Shown: positions 19,204-28,658, numbered from the stretch's first letter. The stretch: 47,509 nt of DNA from Pseudomonadota bacterium (GCA_026390435.1 JAPLFY010000017.1:1-47509), one strand, 5' to 3'. Translations and numbers: made by a program. The notes: generated from the sequence alone by a model not told the origin.

Positions 19204-19434
19204 ATGAACCGCACTATCCGCAATCGCATTCTTATCGCCACAGCCACTTTAGGCACCGCAGCGACCCTGTTCATGAGTAGCCTGAACCAGCGCGCCAGCG
19301 CTGAGGAAGCCGCCAGCACCGAGAAAGTTGAGCCCCCAACTGAGTGCCAAAACAAACTCTCCCTACCCATCCTAAGACCTCAATCTATATATGATTTTCG
19401 CGAATACTGCGGCGGTCATATCACCCCATTCTGA
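19204..19434 (+). CDS. Small exported peptide, unknown
   Basis: This 76-residue ORF has a strong CGGAGGAG Shine-Dalgarno 8 nt before ATG 19204. A clear Sec signal runs MNRTIRNRILIATATLGTAATLF...QRASA, with cleavage likely before EEAAS. The mature peptide is about 43 residues and has two cysteines (TECQN, REYCGG) that could form one disulphide. It stands between the divergent GST gene and queH. The ribosome site and signal peptide support a real gene despite its size. The function is unknown. Confidence 0.75.
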   Translation: MNRTIRNRILIATATLGTAATLFMSSLNQRASAEEAASTEKVEPPTECQNKLSLPILRPQSIYDFREYCGGHITPF

Positions 19435-19490
19435 GCAACGGCCGGCACTGCCGTTTGCCCTAGCCTTGCCGGCCATACTACGGTAGATGT

Positions 19491-19507
19491 CTGGCGGTCA
19501 CCGCCAG
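19491..19507. promoter_or_regulatory. Palindrome just upstream of queH
   Basis: CTGGCGGTCACCGCCAG is perfectly palindromic around one central base and can form a 7-bp hairpin with a TCA loop. It ends 19 nt before the queH ATG, close enough to affect translation or act as an operator. It does not look like a preQ1 riboswitch. Confidence 0.45.
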
Positions 19508-19526
19508 CATTAGGACTCATGTCGCC

Positions 19527-20189
19527 ATGACCATGAAAGAGCGCCCAATTATCACCCCTCCGTCGGACGAACGGCGGGTATTACTCCACTCCTGCTGCGC
19601 CCCATGCTCGGGCGAGGTGATGGAGGCCATGCATGCGTCTGGCATCGAAATGACCGTCTACTTCTACAATCCAAATATTCACCCGCAGAAGGAATATTTG
19701 ATGCGTAAGGAGGAAAACATCCGCTTTGCCGAGCAAATGGGCATCCCATTTGTCGATGCCGACTACGACACTCACAACTGGTTTGACCGGACCAAGGGCA
19801 TGGAGAACGACCCCGAGAAGGGTCGACGTTGCTCAACCTGTTTCGATATGCGCTTTGAAAAGACCGCAGATTACGCGCATGAGCACGGTTTTAAAGTCTT
19901 CAGCAGTTGCCTCGGCATCTCGCGCTGGAAGGATATGGATCAAATCAATGGCTGCGGTGTCCGTGCCGCGAGTCGCTATCCTGGTCTGGAATATTGGCAG
20001 TTCAATTGGCGCAAGCAGGGCGGCTCTCAACGCATGTATGAGATCGCTAAGCGCGAAGAATTTTACAAGCAAGAATACTGCGGCTGTGTTTACTCGCTCC
20101 GCGACACCAATGCTTGGCGGCAAGCCAACGGTAAGCCAAAGATCCACATTGGCATCGAGCATTACGGCAAGACCGAAGAAACGCCCTAA
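19527..20189 (+). CDS. queH: Epoxyqueuosine reductase QueH
   Basis: QueH (DUF208) reduces epoxyqueuosine to queuosine in tRNA, the last step of queuosine synthesis, in bacteria lacking or supplementing QueG. The 220 residues show the family cysteines: HSCCAPC (Cys23, Cys24, Cys27), RRCSTCF (about 93-98), SSCLG and YCGCVYS near residue 190. These bind an iron-sulphur centre. [12 protein letters not shown] and WFNWRKQGG-type segments are also typical. ATG 19527 overlaps the TGA of a 3-codon ORF (ATG TCG CCA TGA) starting at 19519. ATG 19533 is an alternative start. The 3' end overlaps the convergent antiporter gene by 4 nt. Confidence 0.96.
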   Translation: MTMKERPIITPPSDERRVLLHSCCAPCSGEVMEAMHASGIEMTVYFYNPNIHPQKEYLMRKEENIRFAEQMGIPFVDADYDTHNWFDRTKGMENDPEKGRRCSTCFDMRFEKTADYAHEHGFKVFSSCLGISRWKDMDQINGCGVRAASRYPGLEYWQFNWRKQGGSQRMYEIAKREEFYKQEYCGCVYSLRDTNAWRQANGKPKIHIGIEHYGKTEETP

Positions 20190-22456
20190 AGCGCCGCTAC
20201 CGCAGACGAAGCTGTGATTGACGGAGAAGCGGCGGATGTACTGGCTGCTGCCTGCAGTAAGGCCATCCGCGTTGTCTCACCGACAACCCACAGCAAATCA
20301 CGTGGGTGCAACTTCAAGTCTGACTTGGGTGATTGAATCCGGGCACCATCACGCTCGATACCGACTATAATGCAATCGAATGACTCGCGAATCCCTGCAT
20401 CACGAATGCTTCGGCCGGCAAAAGCCGAGTCTTCGCTGATTTTGATCGGCCTAAGCACATAAGTAGATGCTGTCGTTGCAACAGGTTGACCCTGCTGAAC
20501 TCGAGCAACTTCATCGGTTAAATGGGCTAGCTCAGCATCAGTGGCAAAGCAGAGCAACACATCATGCGGGAACACCCGCTCCGTGGCCTTAGGCGCGACG
20601 ATCTCCTCACTGCCCCGCCTGATCACTACGACATTGAGACCAAAACGCTCACGCAGCTGCAATTCGATCAGCGTCTTGCCAGCGAAGAACGGGCCGTGAC
20701 CGACAGCAATCTCTGCCAAGTGACTATCCCATGGCACCAAATGATCATGAGTTTTTTTGTTGGAGCGCTTTTTATGATGGCCGATCCCAGCAACGAAGGA
20801 ACGCTCAAACCACTGATAGTAGCGTTCGATATAGCGCCGCAAGACCAAAAGTAAGGTCAGAGCTACGGTAATGGTTACCATGGCAGCAATACGAGCCGGA
20901 AAAAAAGCCGCGCTTAAAGCACCAAGAAGAAAGATGGTCAAAAGTCCGCTAAAAATAAGCGCGCCACCTCGACGCCTCACCTGAAATCCGGGACTATCAG
21001 TTGCTCGCGGCTTATAAGTTGTCAACATCCCCCAAAGGAACGGAGCACTTGCCACGAATGGCAAGAGCCAAGCGATAAATCTAGCCAGTGCATTGCTAGC
21101 CATAAGCCATGAAAGCTGCGGGTAGATTAGGTCGGCTGACAACGTAAACAAAGTGATAACGAGGACAGCGTTAGCAAGCCAGCGGAACAGAAGCGGCCGC
21201 ATGGACGCTGTGTCACTAGCCACCGCACCTTCCCGTTGACTCCAAGCCTCATAGGTTGCCAGCATGTCCAGCACACGCGCCGGTAACCACCTTTCCACAG
21301 CCGAGGCAATCACAGGCGCACCTTTGATCAAATAAGGCGTCAGAAACGTGGTGAGCAGCGAAACGGCGACGATGATGGCATACACCTTCTGATCTAGGAT
21401 TTTATAAATCATTCCCAGATTAGCGATGATGAAGGAAAACTCACCGATTTGCGCCAAGCTAAAGCCAATGCTGATAGCAGTCCGTAGACCTTGGCCGGTG
21501 GCTAAAGCCGCCGCGCTCACTAAGACTGTATTGCCGAAAATCACAACTGCCGACAGTAAAAGCACAGCACCAAAATTTTGAATAATCGCTACAGGATCAA
21601 GAAGCATCCCGACCGAGACAAAAAACACGGCGCCAAATAGATCTTTGAATGGGGCTACGAGAACTTCAATGCGCTCGACCTCGCGCGTCTCCGCCAATAT
21701 AGAGCCCATAATGAAGGCTCCCAGCGCCACGGAATAGCTAAATTGAGCTGACAAGGTCGCCATGGCTAAACACAAACCTAGAGACGCCACAATCAGCAGT
21801 TCATTGGTGCCACGGCTAGCGATCAATCGCATCACCCGCGGAATGACGAACCAACCAACGACTAGCCAAGTGCCTACGACCAATCCAAGTTTGAGACCAG
21901 CTAGCAACAGGCCCAGGCCATTGATAGTCGCCGACGTAGCCAAATTAGTCAGCGCCATCAACATGATCACAACCGCTAAATCTTCCACCACCAAAATGCC
22001 GACAACCACGTCCGTAAAGCGTCTAGTCTTAAGACCAGCTTCTTCAAAAATTTTCAAAATGATCGTCGTAGACGAGATACAGAGCATGCAGCCGACAAAA
22101 ACACTGGCTAATGGGCGCCAGCCCAACCACCGCGCTGCCAAATAACCCACCGTTAATAAGCTAGCGATCTGCACGACAGCGGTGATTGCGGCCGCGCCTC
22201 CGACTTTGCCTAAACGGCGAAAACTAAACTCCAGTCCCTGTGCAAACATAAAGAAGATAACGCCGAGTTCCGCCCAGATGCGAACCCCTTCAACATCAAT
22301 CACTGAGATCCACGATGGCCCTGACGGACCTACGATCATTCCGGCCACGATATAGCCCAGGACCACTGGTTGCTTGATCGTGCGAAACACCAGCGTCACC
22401 AGAGCGGCAACACCGAGGAGGATGGCAAGATCGGTGATCAAAGGAGCTAGGGGCAC
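20186..22456 (-). CDS. CPA2-family cation:proton antiporter with C-terminal TrkA-C domain(s)
   Basis: This 756-residue polytopic inner-membrane protein has a KefB-type N-terminal half of about 12 helices: [41 protein letters not shown], and [17 protein letters not shown]-like sequence. A separate membrane block (about 440-530) follows. The cytoplasmic C-terminus holds two beta-rich halves (about 590-650 and 665-735) with the TrkA-C pattern, for example [12 protein letters not shown] and [16 protein letters not shown]-like segments. Such proteins exchange K+ or Na+ for H+; the ion is not readable here. The start is GTG 22456 with GAGGGAG 5 nt upstream. It is third in line after the HAD and rluA genes on the same strand (47-nt gap). 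Confidence 0.93.
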   Translation of the reverse strand: MPLAPLITDLAILLGVAALVTLVFRTIKQPVVLGYIVAGMIVGPSGPSWISVIDVEGVRIWAELGVIFFMFAQGLEFSFRRLGKVGGAAAITAVVQIASLLTVGYLAARWLGWRPLASVFVGCMLCISSTTIILKIFEEAGLKTRRFTDVVVGILVVEDLAVVIMLMALTNLATSATINGLGLLLAGLKLGLVVGTWLVVGWFVIPRVMRLIASRGTNELLIVASLGLCLAMATLSAQFSYSVALGAFIMGSILAETREVERIEVLVAPFKDLFGAVFFVSVGMLLDPVAIIQNFGAVLLLSAVVIFGNTVLVSAAALATGQGLRTAISIGFSLAQIGEFSFIIANLGMIYKILDQKVYAIIVAVSLLTTFLTPYLIKGAPVIASAVERWLPARVLDMLATYEAWSQREGAVASDTASMRPLLFRWLANAVLVITLFTLSADLIYPQLSWLMASNALARFIAWLLPFVASAPFLWGMLTTYKPRATDSPGFQVRRRGGALIFSGLLTIFLLGALSAAFFPARIAAMVTITVALTLLLVLRRYIERYYQWFERSFVAGIGHHKKRSNKKTHDHLVPWDSHLAEIAVGHGPFFAGKTLIELQLRERFGLNVVVIRRGSEEIVAPKATERVFPHDVLLCFATDAELAHLTDEVARVQQGQPVATTASTYVLRPIKISEDSAFAGRSIRDAGIRESFDCIIVGIERDGARIQSPKSDLKLHPRDLLWVVGETTRMALLQAAASTSAASPSITASSAVAAL

Positions 22457-22503
22457 GCGGTCTCCCTCTTTAAGTGGCGGTAGATCGCAACTCTTAGAGA
22501 ATG

Positions 22504-23475
22504 TTACTCGCTGCGATTTTGAAAGTCATGCCAGAGCTTTTGCAAATCTGAAGGTAGAGGTGAGCTCGCGACAAATTCCCCGTCACACTTGGGATGTGCG
22601 AACCGGACACTTGTGGCATGCAGCGCGTGACGAGAGAACCCCGCCAGTTGGCGAACCTGCTCACAGTCGCCGCCCCTGTGATATGCAGCGTACACCGCAG
22701 GATCTGGATGATAGACCTTGTCGCCCACTAAAGGGTGGCCTGCCCAAGCTAAATGCACACGAATTTGATTGGTGCGACCAGTGCGCGGGCGAACTTCAAC
22801 AAGCGTCGCCGCAATGGCTCGCTCCAGAACCTGACAATCACTGCGGGCCGGCAGACCGATGGCGTTATCGACTAGGTACCGAGGTCTGGAGGCTGTTGGG
22901 TCGGGAGCTAGTGCGCCAACCAAAGACTGCTCGGTCCATGGCACGACGCCTTGGACAATGGCTAAATAGCGCTTGTCGACCTGCTGAGCCTCAAAGAGCT
23001 TACTCAAAGACATCCGCAATTTCGGACATGCAGCACAAATGAGGATTCCACTAGTCTCGCGGTCCAAGCGATGCACGGGATGCCACTCTGGCCCACACTG
23101 AGCAGCCAGCATGGCAGCAAAAGTGCGGCGACGAAACTCACCGCTCTCATGCATGGGTAAATTACCCGGCTTATAAACTGCAATCACCCCGTTCATGTCG
23201 CCCAGGACGGCAATCCGATCATCCACCTCTGGCTCTGCTGTCAAAGGATGATAAATTGATAGCTGTTCACCACCACGCAACCGATGCGAAGCGCGCACTG
23301 GACGCCCGTCGACGAGCAACTCCCCACGCTGGCACGCCTCTTTCCAGCCACTGCGACTATGAAATGGGTAATAGCGAGCCAGAAAAAGGTCCACTCTAAG
23401 ACCACTGGCGACCGTGCCAGTCACAGGTCCAATGGCCCTATATTCCTCGCTATTTTTATGAGTGAGACTGCGCAT
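22504..23475 (-). CDS. RluA-family pseudouridine synthase
   Basis: The 323-residue protein converts uridine to pseudouridine in rRNA or tRNA. It has an N-terminal S4-like RNA-binding part (about 25-75, VDLFLARYYPFHSRSGW...GELLVDGRPVRAS). The catalytic motif is HRLDRETSGIL (about 136-146) with the active-site Asp. GRTNQIRVHLAWAGHPLVGDKVY (about 231-253) is diagnostic for the RluA/RluC/RluD branch. RluA, RluC and RluD cannot be told apart from sequence alone. ATG 23475 lies 6 nt after the HAD gene stop, so the two are translationally close and probably one operon with the antiporter. Confidence 0.93.
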   Translation of the reverse strand: MRSLTHKNSEEYRAIGPVTGTVASGLRVDLFLARYYPFHSRSGWKEACQRGELLVDGRPVRASHRLRGGEQLSIYHPLTAEPEVDDRIAVLGDMNGVIAVYKPGNLPMHESGEFRRRTFAAMLAAQCGPEWHPVHRLDRETSGILICAACPKLRMSLSKLFEAQQVDKRYLAIVQGVVPWTEQSLVGALAPDPTASRPRYLVDNAIGLPARSDCQVLERAIAATLVEVRPRTGRTNQIRVHLAWAGHPLVGDKVYHPDPAVYAAYHRGGDCEQVRQLAGFSRHALHATSVRFAHPKCDGEFVASSPLPSDLQKLWHDFQNRSE

Positions 23476-23481
23476 TAGAAC

Positions 23482-24129
23482 TTAGAATTGACGTAATTGA
23501 GCCAGTGAGATTGACGCGAGTGAGGAAAAAATGCCGTCAGCCGCACTAAAATCACAGCCCCTAGTTACTGTATTCGGAATCACATAACAACGGGCACCAG
23601 CGGCTTTGGCCGCTCGCAACCCATTCAGAGAGTCCTCAAACACCACGCATTCACTGGGCGCTACCCCAAGTCCAGCAGCAGCACTGAGGTATAGATCTGG
23701 GTGTGGCTTGCCACGCGCCACATCGCCACGCGTCCGGGTCAAGCGAAACCGTGACAACAAACCCAATCTATTGAGGTGACCGTGCACCCATTCGGCGTTC
23801 GAGCTTGAGGCTACCGCTACGGGCAGACCTAGGGCATCCGCCTCCGCCAATCGATCGAGCACCCCCGGCAAGGGCGATAGTTGATTACAGACTGCGGACT
23901 TACGCGCCTCCTTATCCGCCGTCAAGCGCACTCGGTCGAGTGACCTACCCGTCATCTGGGCTAAATAAGCTACGGCATCAAACGGCAAGTCCGCAGCACC
24001 CACGCACTGTACCCAATGTGACAGGGCCAACTCCGCGCCATGCTCACGGTAAATAGCCGACCAGGCCTCGTAGGCTGGGGTTTCGGTATCCACCATCAAA
24101 CCATCGAAGTCGAAAATAACTGCCTGCAT
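23482..24129 (-). CDS. HAD-family phosphatase, beta-phosphoglucomutase-like
   Basis: This protein of about 215 residues has all four HAD motifs. Motif I is FDFDGLMVDTE (catalytic Asp pair), motif II VAVASSSN, motif III GKPHPDLYL (Lys), and motif IV VVFEDSLNGLRAAKAAGARCYVIPN. The helical cap after motif I matches the beta-phosphoglucomutase/phosphoglycolate phosphatase subgroup. Of the two adjacent ATGs (24132, 24129) the second is favoured, because AGGAGG is 5 nt from it and only 2 nt from the first. It is first in a probable operon with rluA and the antiporter. The substrate is unknown. Confidence 0.9.
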   Translation of the reverse strand: MQAVIFDFDGLMVDTETPAYEAWSAIYREHGAELALSHWVQCVGAADLPFDAVAYLAQMTGRSLDRVRLTADKEARKSAVCNQLSPLPGVLDRLAEADALGLPVAVASSSNAEWVHGHLNRLGLLSRFRLTRTRGDVARGKPHPDLYLSAAAGLGVAPSECVVFEDSLNGLRAAKAAGARCYVIPNTVTRGCDFSAADGIFSSLASISLAQLRQF

Positions 24130-24141
24130 CATTACCTCCTA

Positions 24142-24201
24142 ATGAGCCCGCATAACATGAGCCCGCATAACATGAGCCCACATAACGCGAACCTGCATAA
24201 A
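24142..24201. repeat. Four 15-bp tandem repeats between the HAD gene and ilvE
   Basis: The unit ATGAGCCCGCATAAC is exact at 24142-24156 and 24157-24171. It has one change at 24172-24186, and a diverged fourth copy lies at 24187-24201. The array lies between the HAD gene's ribosome-binding site and the -35 box proposed for ilvE. Confidence 0.85.
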
Positions 24202-24204
24202 ACC

Positions 24205-24234
24205 TTGGCAAGCTCCGGTACCCTAGTCTACATT
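24205..24234 (+). promoter_or_regulatory. Candidate ilvE promoter
   Basis: TTGGCA (24205-24210), an 18-nt spacer, then TACATT (24229-24234), about 43 nt before the ilvE start. It directly follows the last 15-bp repeat. Confidence 0.4.
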
Positions 24235-24277
24235 GGCGCCAATCATGTCGCCCACATGTCGAAGGAGGCCGCATCAT

Positions 24278-25204
24278 ATGACTGATCACGCCGATAGCAA
24301 GGTGATTTGGATGGACGGCGAACTCATCCCGTTCGCCTCGGCAAACGTCCACGTGCTCTCTCATAGCCTACACTATGGCTCAGCGGCCTTCGAGGGGATA
24401 CGCGCCTATGAGACTGCAGACGGCCGCACAGCCATATATCGTGCCGCGGAGCACATGGACCGTTTCCAACGCTCCGTCCGTATCTTCGGTGGTTCGATCC
24501 CCTACACTACTGCGGAGCTGACGGCTGCAACTGCTACGTTGATTCGCGAGAATGGTTTTAAGTCGTGCTACATCCGCCCTATTGCCTATATTGGGCACGA
24601 AACGCGCGGGCTGAAATTACCTAAAGAACCACACATTCACGTAGCCATCGCGACGTGGAACTGGGGCAAATACCTGGGCGACGCAGCGATGGAAAAAGGC
24701 ATAAAAACCTGCATCGCCAGCTTCCGCCGCCCTGACGTTTCGAGTTCACTACCGTGGGCCAAACTGTCGGGCAGCTACCTGAACTCAATCATGGCTCGCC
24801 GCGAAGCCACACTAGGTGGTTACGACGAGGCGATTTTACTGGACCAGCAGGGATACCTTGCGGAAGGTTCGGGCGAGAATATTTTCATCGTCGAGAAGGG
24901 CAACTTGGTGACGCCAACGACCGGTGCCATCTTGATGGGTATCACCCGAGACGCCATCTTTACTTTGGCCAAAAGCCACGGACTGACGGTGGTTGAACAG
25001 CAGATCACGCGCAATCGGCTTTACGAGGCCGAAGAGGTGTTTTTCACCGGAACTGCCGCTGAGATTACGCCCGTCACCAGCATCGACGGACGTGCTATCG
25101 GAACTGGTGTGCCCGGACCGGTCACCCTGCGCCTGGCTAAAAGCTTCGAACAATCAACGCGTGGCGAGCTAAGCGATTTTAATTCTTGGCTTACGTACGT
25201 TTAA
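24278..25204 (+). CDS. ilvE: Branched-chain amino-acid aminotransferase
   Basis: The start at ATG 24278 (308 residues) has GGAGG 9 nt upstream; the open frame extends to 24233 but lacks a ribosome site there. IlvE is a fold-type IV PLP enzyme that performs the last step of valine, leucine and isoleucine synthesis, or the first of their breakdown. Visible: MDGELIPFASANVHVLSHSLHYGSAAFEGIRAY at the start, the PLP-lysine segment SSLPWAKLSGSYLNS, then AEGSGENIF, GITRDAI and FFTGTAAEITPV in the usual order. The length is normal. It is monocistronic so far as can be seen, divergent from the HAD gene across a 15-bp tandem repeat. Confidence 0.96.
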   Translation: MTDHADSKVIWMDGELIPFASANVHVLSHSLHYGSAAFEGIRAYETADGRTAIYRAAEHMDRFQRSVRIFGGSIPYTTAELTAATATLIRENGFKSCYIRPIAYIGHETRGLKLPKEPHIHVAIATWNWGKYLGDAAMEKGIKTCIASFRRPDVSSSLPWAKLSGSYLNSIMARREATLGGYDEAILLDQQGYLAEGSGENIFIVEKGNLVTPTTGAILMGITRDAIFTLAKSHGLTVVEQQITRNRLYEAEEVFFTGTAAEITPVTSIDGRAIGTGVPGPVTLRLAKSFEQSTRGELSDFNSWLTYV

Positions 25205-25219
25205 TTTGTTTTTCGCCAA

Positions 25220-25241
25220 AGCAGTGCAAGTCGGCACTGCT
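25220..25241. terminator. Hairpin after ilvE
   Basis: AGCAGTGC and GCACTGCT form a perfect 8-bp stem around a 6-nt loop, 15 nt after the ilvE stop. No U-run follows on either strand, so it is a weak terminator candidate. Confidence 0.35.
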
Positions 25242-25314
25242 AAAGTTGCCGCATCAGGTTACCGACTAACCAATTATCGGAGTCCCCAGGGCTCTGAACT
25301 GGAGGGTCGGCACC

Positions 25315-26130
25315 GTGGCAAAACGCGGGCTTTTAATAACAGGTTTGATGTTGGTCTGGCTGAACGCTGCCCTTGCGGCCGCGGCAGGCGGGCAGATACT
25401 ACCTTTTTCTGGGCGCCTGCTTGATGACCAAGCCCGCCCAGTATCCGGACCAGTTGACTTACAACTGACCTTCTTCCGCAGCGAGGCGGATGCCTCGCCT
25501 TTACCTCTGCCGCCCTACAGCTTCTATAAGATCGAACTGGCAGACGGGGTCTTTCATTTAAAAATTATGGTGGGTGAAGCCGATCTCGCAACTCTCAGCA
25601 ACCCAACCAACACCGTGTATCTACAGGTAAAAGAAGTGACCCACGATCGGGTCTACCGGCGGCAAAAATTCGATTTACCGGCACCTGAAGTAGCGTCGCC
25701 TCCGAATGCAGTATCCCCTGCAGCATCCATGGTTAACAACGGCCTAACCTCGGTGTCAGCACCGATGCCAATGCCAATGCCGCCTCCAGCTCCCGCAGCT
25801 TTGCCGCCTCCGGCGGTCGATCTGGAGATTACCAGAGCCGCCAGCGCTGCTTGTTTCGGCAGCCCTGGTGCCGGCGCGAAGTTCCTCTCTCCCTACAACG
25901 AAGCGGCTGGTCCATCGACTTGCGGCAGCGTTTGCGCTCTGAGCATGACCGGAGCCGCATGCATTCGCGGCTGGACCATCTTTTCTAATAATCAGTATAT
26001 CGAGTTCGGCAGTGAATGCTCGGCAACTCCCGTACTAACCGCCGCTCCGGTGAGCGCCCGCCTTTGCTGCTGCCTAAACTTGCGGGGGCCAAGCCCGCTC
26101 ATTATTCCAGCGCCGACTGCTGGCCGCTGA
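25315..26130 (+). CDS. Exported protein with fibre-type N-terminal module and Cys-rich C-terminus
   Basis: The start is GTG 25315, with GGAGGG 8 nt upstream. The 271-residue product has a Sec signal (MAKRGLLITGLMLVWLNAALA). Residues 30-125 share the module of the protein at 1-714: PFSGRLLDDQARPVSGPVDL, then QLTFFRSEAD and a gap with LADGVFHLKIMVG. A Pro/Met/Ala-rich linker (PMPMPMPPPAPAALPPP) follows at about 150-166. The C-terminal about 100 residues hold nine cysteines, including CGSVCAL, AACIRG and LCCCLNL, probably a disulphide-stabilised compact domain. It is probably a surface or secreted structural protein; the function is unknown. Confidence 0.8.
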   Translation: MAKRGLLITGLMLVWLNAALAAAAGGQILPFSGRLLDDQARPVSGPVDLQLTFFRSEADASPLPLPPYSFYKIELADGVFHLKIMVGEADLATLSNPTNTVYLQVKEVTHDRVYRRQKFDLPAPEVASPPNAVSPAASMVNNGLTSVSAPMPMPMPPPAPAALPPPAVDLEITRAASAACFGSPGAGAKFLSPYNEAAGPSTCGSVCALSMTGAACIRGWTIFSNNQYIEFGSECSATPVLTAAPVSARLCCCLNLRGPSPLIIPAPTAGR

Positions 26131-26140
26131 ACCTTTAGCT

Positions 26141-26169
26141 TTGACAGCGAGAGCTTAGGTATCTAGAAT
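26141..26169 (+). promoter_or_regulatory. Near-consensus sigma70 promoter for prlC
   Basis: TTGACA (26141-26146), a 17-nt spacer, then TAGAAT (26164-26169). This is 11 of 12 consensus positions with ideal spacing. Transcription would begin near 26176, 33 nt before the prlC ATG. Confidence 0.75.
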
Positions 26170-26208
26170 TTATCATACTTTGCGATTAAATCTAGGTGAC
26201 CAAATCGT

Positions 26209-28239
26209 ATGTCAAATCCGCTGTTGGAGCCATCCCCTGTAAAATACGGCGCGGTTCCATTTGATCTCATTAAGATAGAGCACTTTGTCCCGGCGCTAGA
26301 TGTAGCGATTGCCGGAGCAAAGATTGCCGTAAGCAAGATTAGTGGCTCGACTCAGCCAGCGGATTTTAGCAATACTATCGCAGCGCTTGAGACGACCACA
26401 GCGGCTGTTTACGACATAGCCTATGTCTTCAGTAATCTGCGCTCTGCCCATGGTGACGCTGCTATGCACGCCCTGGCCATAGAGATCATGCCTAGACTGA
26501 TTAAACTAGAGAGCGATATAAACCTGGATGCAGCTCTCTTTCAGCGCGTTCAAGCCGTCCAGCAAAACCTCCCGAGTGCATTGACCACAGAAGAAAAAAC
26601 CCTGGTCGAACGCACCTACCGCAGTTTCCGTCGTAATGGCGCCATGCTCGACGAAAACGGAAAGCAGCGCCTCCGCGCTATCGACGAGGAACTGTCGACT
26701 CTGAGTCCGCAATTCTCGGAGAATGTGCTGAAGGCAACCAATAATTTTACGCTTCTCATCACAGATAAAGCTGAACTTAGCGGCCTCCCAGAGTCTGCCA
26801 TCGAGGCCGCTGCACAAGCGGCTCAGGAGAAAGGCCACGCTAATGCCTGGCTCGTCACCCTGCAGGCGCCAAGTGTATTACCTGTGCTTAAGTATGCCGA
26901 TCGTCGCGATCTGAGACAAAAGCTGTGGATGGCATTTAACTCTCGCGCATTCGCCGGCGAACACAGTAATCAAAAAGTATTGCAGCGAATTATTGAGCTA
27001 AGGCAAGCCCGCGCAGAGCTACTGGGTTACCCCTCCCATGCACACTTCCAAACGGAAGAACGCATGGCTGAGCACCCTGACACGGTGCTTACTTTTCTTC
27101 ATCGCTTGTTAAGCAACAGTAAGCCTGCAGCTGAACGTGAAATGGCGGAACTGCATCAATTCATGAAGTCGCACGGCTGCCGTGACGACTTGCAGGCGTG
27201 GGATTATTCCTATTGGGCGACCAAGCTAAAGGAAGAGCGTTATCAACTAAACGCCGAGGAAACGCGGCCATACTTCCGCCTAGAGCAGGTGTTAAGCGGC
27301 GCATTCGAGCATGCTAAGCGTCTGTTTGATCTAGAGTTTCGTGAGATTCATGATCTACCTGTTTATGCTCCGGACGTCCAAGTTTTCGAGGTCGTACAAA
27401 AGCAAACTGGCGAGTATATGGGCCTCTTCTATGCAGACTTCTTTCCGCGTAGCACCAAAAGCGGCGGAGCTTGGTGTACACGCTTTCGCTCGCAGTACAC
27501 GGATCAAGGTACAAGTCAGCGCCCACACGTGAGCATCGTCTGCAACTTCACCAAGCCGACTGCTAGTAAGCCGTCGCTGCTGACGTTTCAGGAAGTGACG
27601 ACCCTGTTTCATGAGTTTGGTCATGCCCTGCACTCATTGCTATCCCGGTGTCAGTTCCGCAGTCTATCCTGCACGAATGTGTACCGCGACTTCGTCGAAC
27701 TACCGTCGCAAATTATGGAAAACTGGACGAAAGAGAAGGAAAGCCTGTCGCTCTTTGCACGCCACTATGAGACTGGCGCCGTTATCCCAGCGGATATGGT
27801 CGATAAGATCATTGCTGGCGAAAACTTTCATGCAGCCTATTTGATGATGAGGCAACTCCGGTTTGCTTTTCTCGACTTGGCTTGGCACAGTGGGGCACCT
27901 GCGGACGGCATTGATGTCTCGGCATGTGAAACGGCAGCAGTGAAACTCACAGATCTCCTACCGCATGTAGCTGGAACGAATATCTCATGTTCATTTGAGC
28001 ATATCTTTGCCGGCGGCTACTCAGCCGGATATTATGGTTACAAGTGGGCAGAGGTACTCGACGCAGATGCCTTTGAATACTTTAAGGAACATGGCATCTT
28101 TAATCGAGAGGTTGCCGACCGGTTTCGCTGCCATATTTTAGAGCGAGGGGGCAGCGAGCACCCAATGCAGCTATACAAAGCGTTTCGTGGCCGCTCTCCG
28201 GACCCGGACGCACTATTAAGAAGATCGCAGCTGATTTGA
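26209..28239 (+). CDS. prlC: Oligopeptidase A, M3 family zinc metallopeptidase
   Basis: The 676 residues match the usual length of PrlC/OpdA, a cytoplasmic enzyme that degrades oligopeptides, including cleaved signal peptides. The zinc motif FHEFGHALH has its first His at residue 468; the third ligand Glu lies in the downstream helical part. Other M3 landmarks: MAFNSRAFAGEHSNQKVLQRIIELRQARAELLGY, GAWCTRFRSQY and the C-terminal GGYSAGYYGYKWAEVLDADAFEYF. ATG 26209 has AGGTGA upstream. The promoter at 26141-26169 is strong. The small gene at 28264 follows closely and probably belongs to the same transcript. Confidence 0.95.
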   Translation: MSNPLLEPSPVKYGAVPFDLIKIEHFVPALDVAIAGAKIAVSKISGSTQPADFSNTIAALETTTAAVYDIAYVFSNLRSAHGDAAMHALAIEIMPRLIKLESDINLDAALFQRVQAVQQNLPSALTTEEKTLVERTYRSFRRNGAMLDENGKQRLRAIDEELSTLSPQFSENVLKATNNFTLLITDKAELSGLPESAIEAAAQAAQEKGHANAWLVTLQAPSVLPVLKYADRRDLRQKLWMAFNSRAFAGEHSNQKVLQRIIELRQARAELLGYPSHAHFQTEERMAEHPDTVLTFLHRLLSNSKPAAEREMAELHQFMKSHGCRDDLQAWDYSYWATKLKEERYQLNAEETRPYFRLEQVLSGAFEHAKRLFDLEFREIHDLPVYAPDVQVFEVVQKQTGEYMGLFYADFFPRSTKSGGAWCTRFRSQYTDQGTSQRPHVSIVCNFTKPTASKPSLLTFQEVTTLFHEFGHALHSLLSRCQFRSLSCTNVYRDFVELPSQIMENWTKEKESLSLFARHYETGAVIPADMVDKIIAGENFHAAYLMMRQLRFAFLDLAWHSGAPADGIDVSACETAAVKLTDLLPHVAGTNISCSFEHIFAGGYSAGYYGYKWAEVLDADAFEYFKEHGIFNREVADRFRCHILERGGSEHPMQLYKAFRGRSPDPDALLRRSQLI

Positions 28240-28263
28240 CAAAACTTAGGGCGGAGGCATGGT

Positions 28264-28614
28264 ATGAGTTTTGAACATGAGAAGAGAGAGAGTTTGCGTC
28301 TTCTGTCCGGCCTAGAGAACGGCAACCTAACGGCTGCCGATGCGTATAACTTGGCGGAGAAACGCGATCCAGTGATGATTCATCTGGTCATGCGTTATCT
28401 ACGTGAGAAATACCCGTCTACTCAAGCCGCCGCAGAAGGGGTATCGCGCCGCCTGATTGAACTGACATCCACTTATGACAAAGTGGTATCGATGTCCAAG
28501 AAGGGCGAGAAGGACAGCATTACTGAGTGGTTCACCGAATCCCACAGTATGGGTGAGTTTTATGACGCACCCGAGCAATTTATTGACCTGATCGTCGAAA
28601 AAATTGAAGGCTGA
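28264..28614 (+). CDS. Small cytoplasmic protein of unknown function, prlC-linked
   Basis: The 116 residues have no signal peptide or membrane segment and are predicted mainly helical (SLRLLSGLENGNLTAADAYNLAEKRD...HLVMRYLREKYP). ATG 28264 has GGAGG 6 nt upstream and is 24 nt after the prlC stop, so co-translation is likely. I do not recognise a family. A helical cytosolic adaptor or partner of the peptidase is only a guess from position. Confidence 0.75.
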   Translation: MSFEHEKRESLRLLSGLENGNLTAADAYNLAEKRDPVMIHLVMRYLREKYPSTQAAAEGVSRRLIELTSTYDKVVSMSKKGEKDSITEWFTESHSMGEFYDAPEQFIDLIVEKIEG

Positions 28615-28658
28615 TTGCGATTAAGACTCGCCGCCTCTGTTTGTACATTGAGTCCATG

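Noticed and set aside
19441-19474. GGCCGGCA/TGCCGGCC stem as a terminator of the small peptide gene
   Set aside because: The 8-bp stem has a 19-nt loop and no U-run; it is kept only as a weak structure.
22374-23042. Plus-strand frame of 222 codons
   Set aside because: It is antisense to the antiporter start and the RluA gene, both well supported; no domain in the plus frame.
24040-24285. Plus-strand frame with MSPHN repeats
   Set aside because: It is only the translation of the 15-bp tandem array plus antisense of the HAD gene; no signal, domain or independent start evidence.
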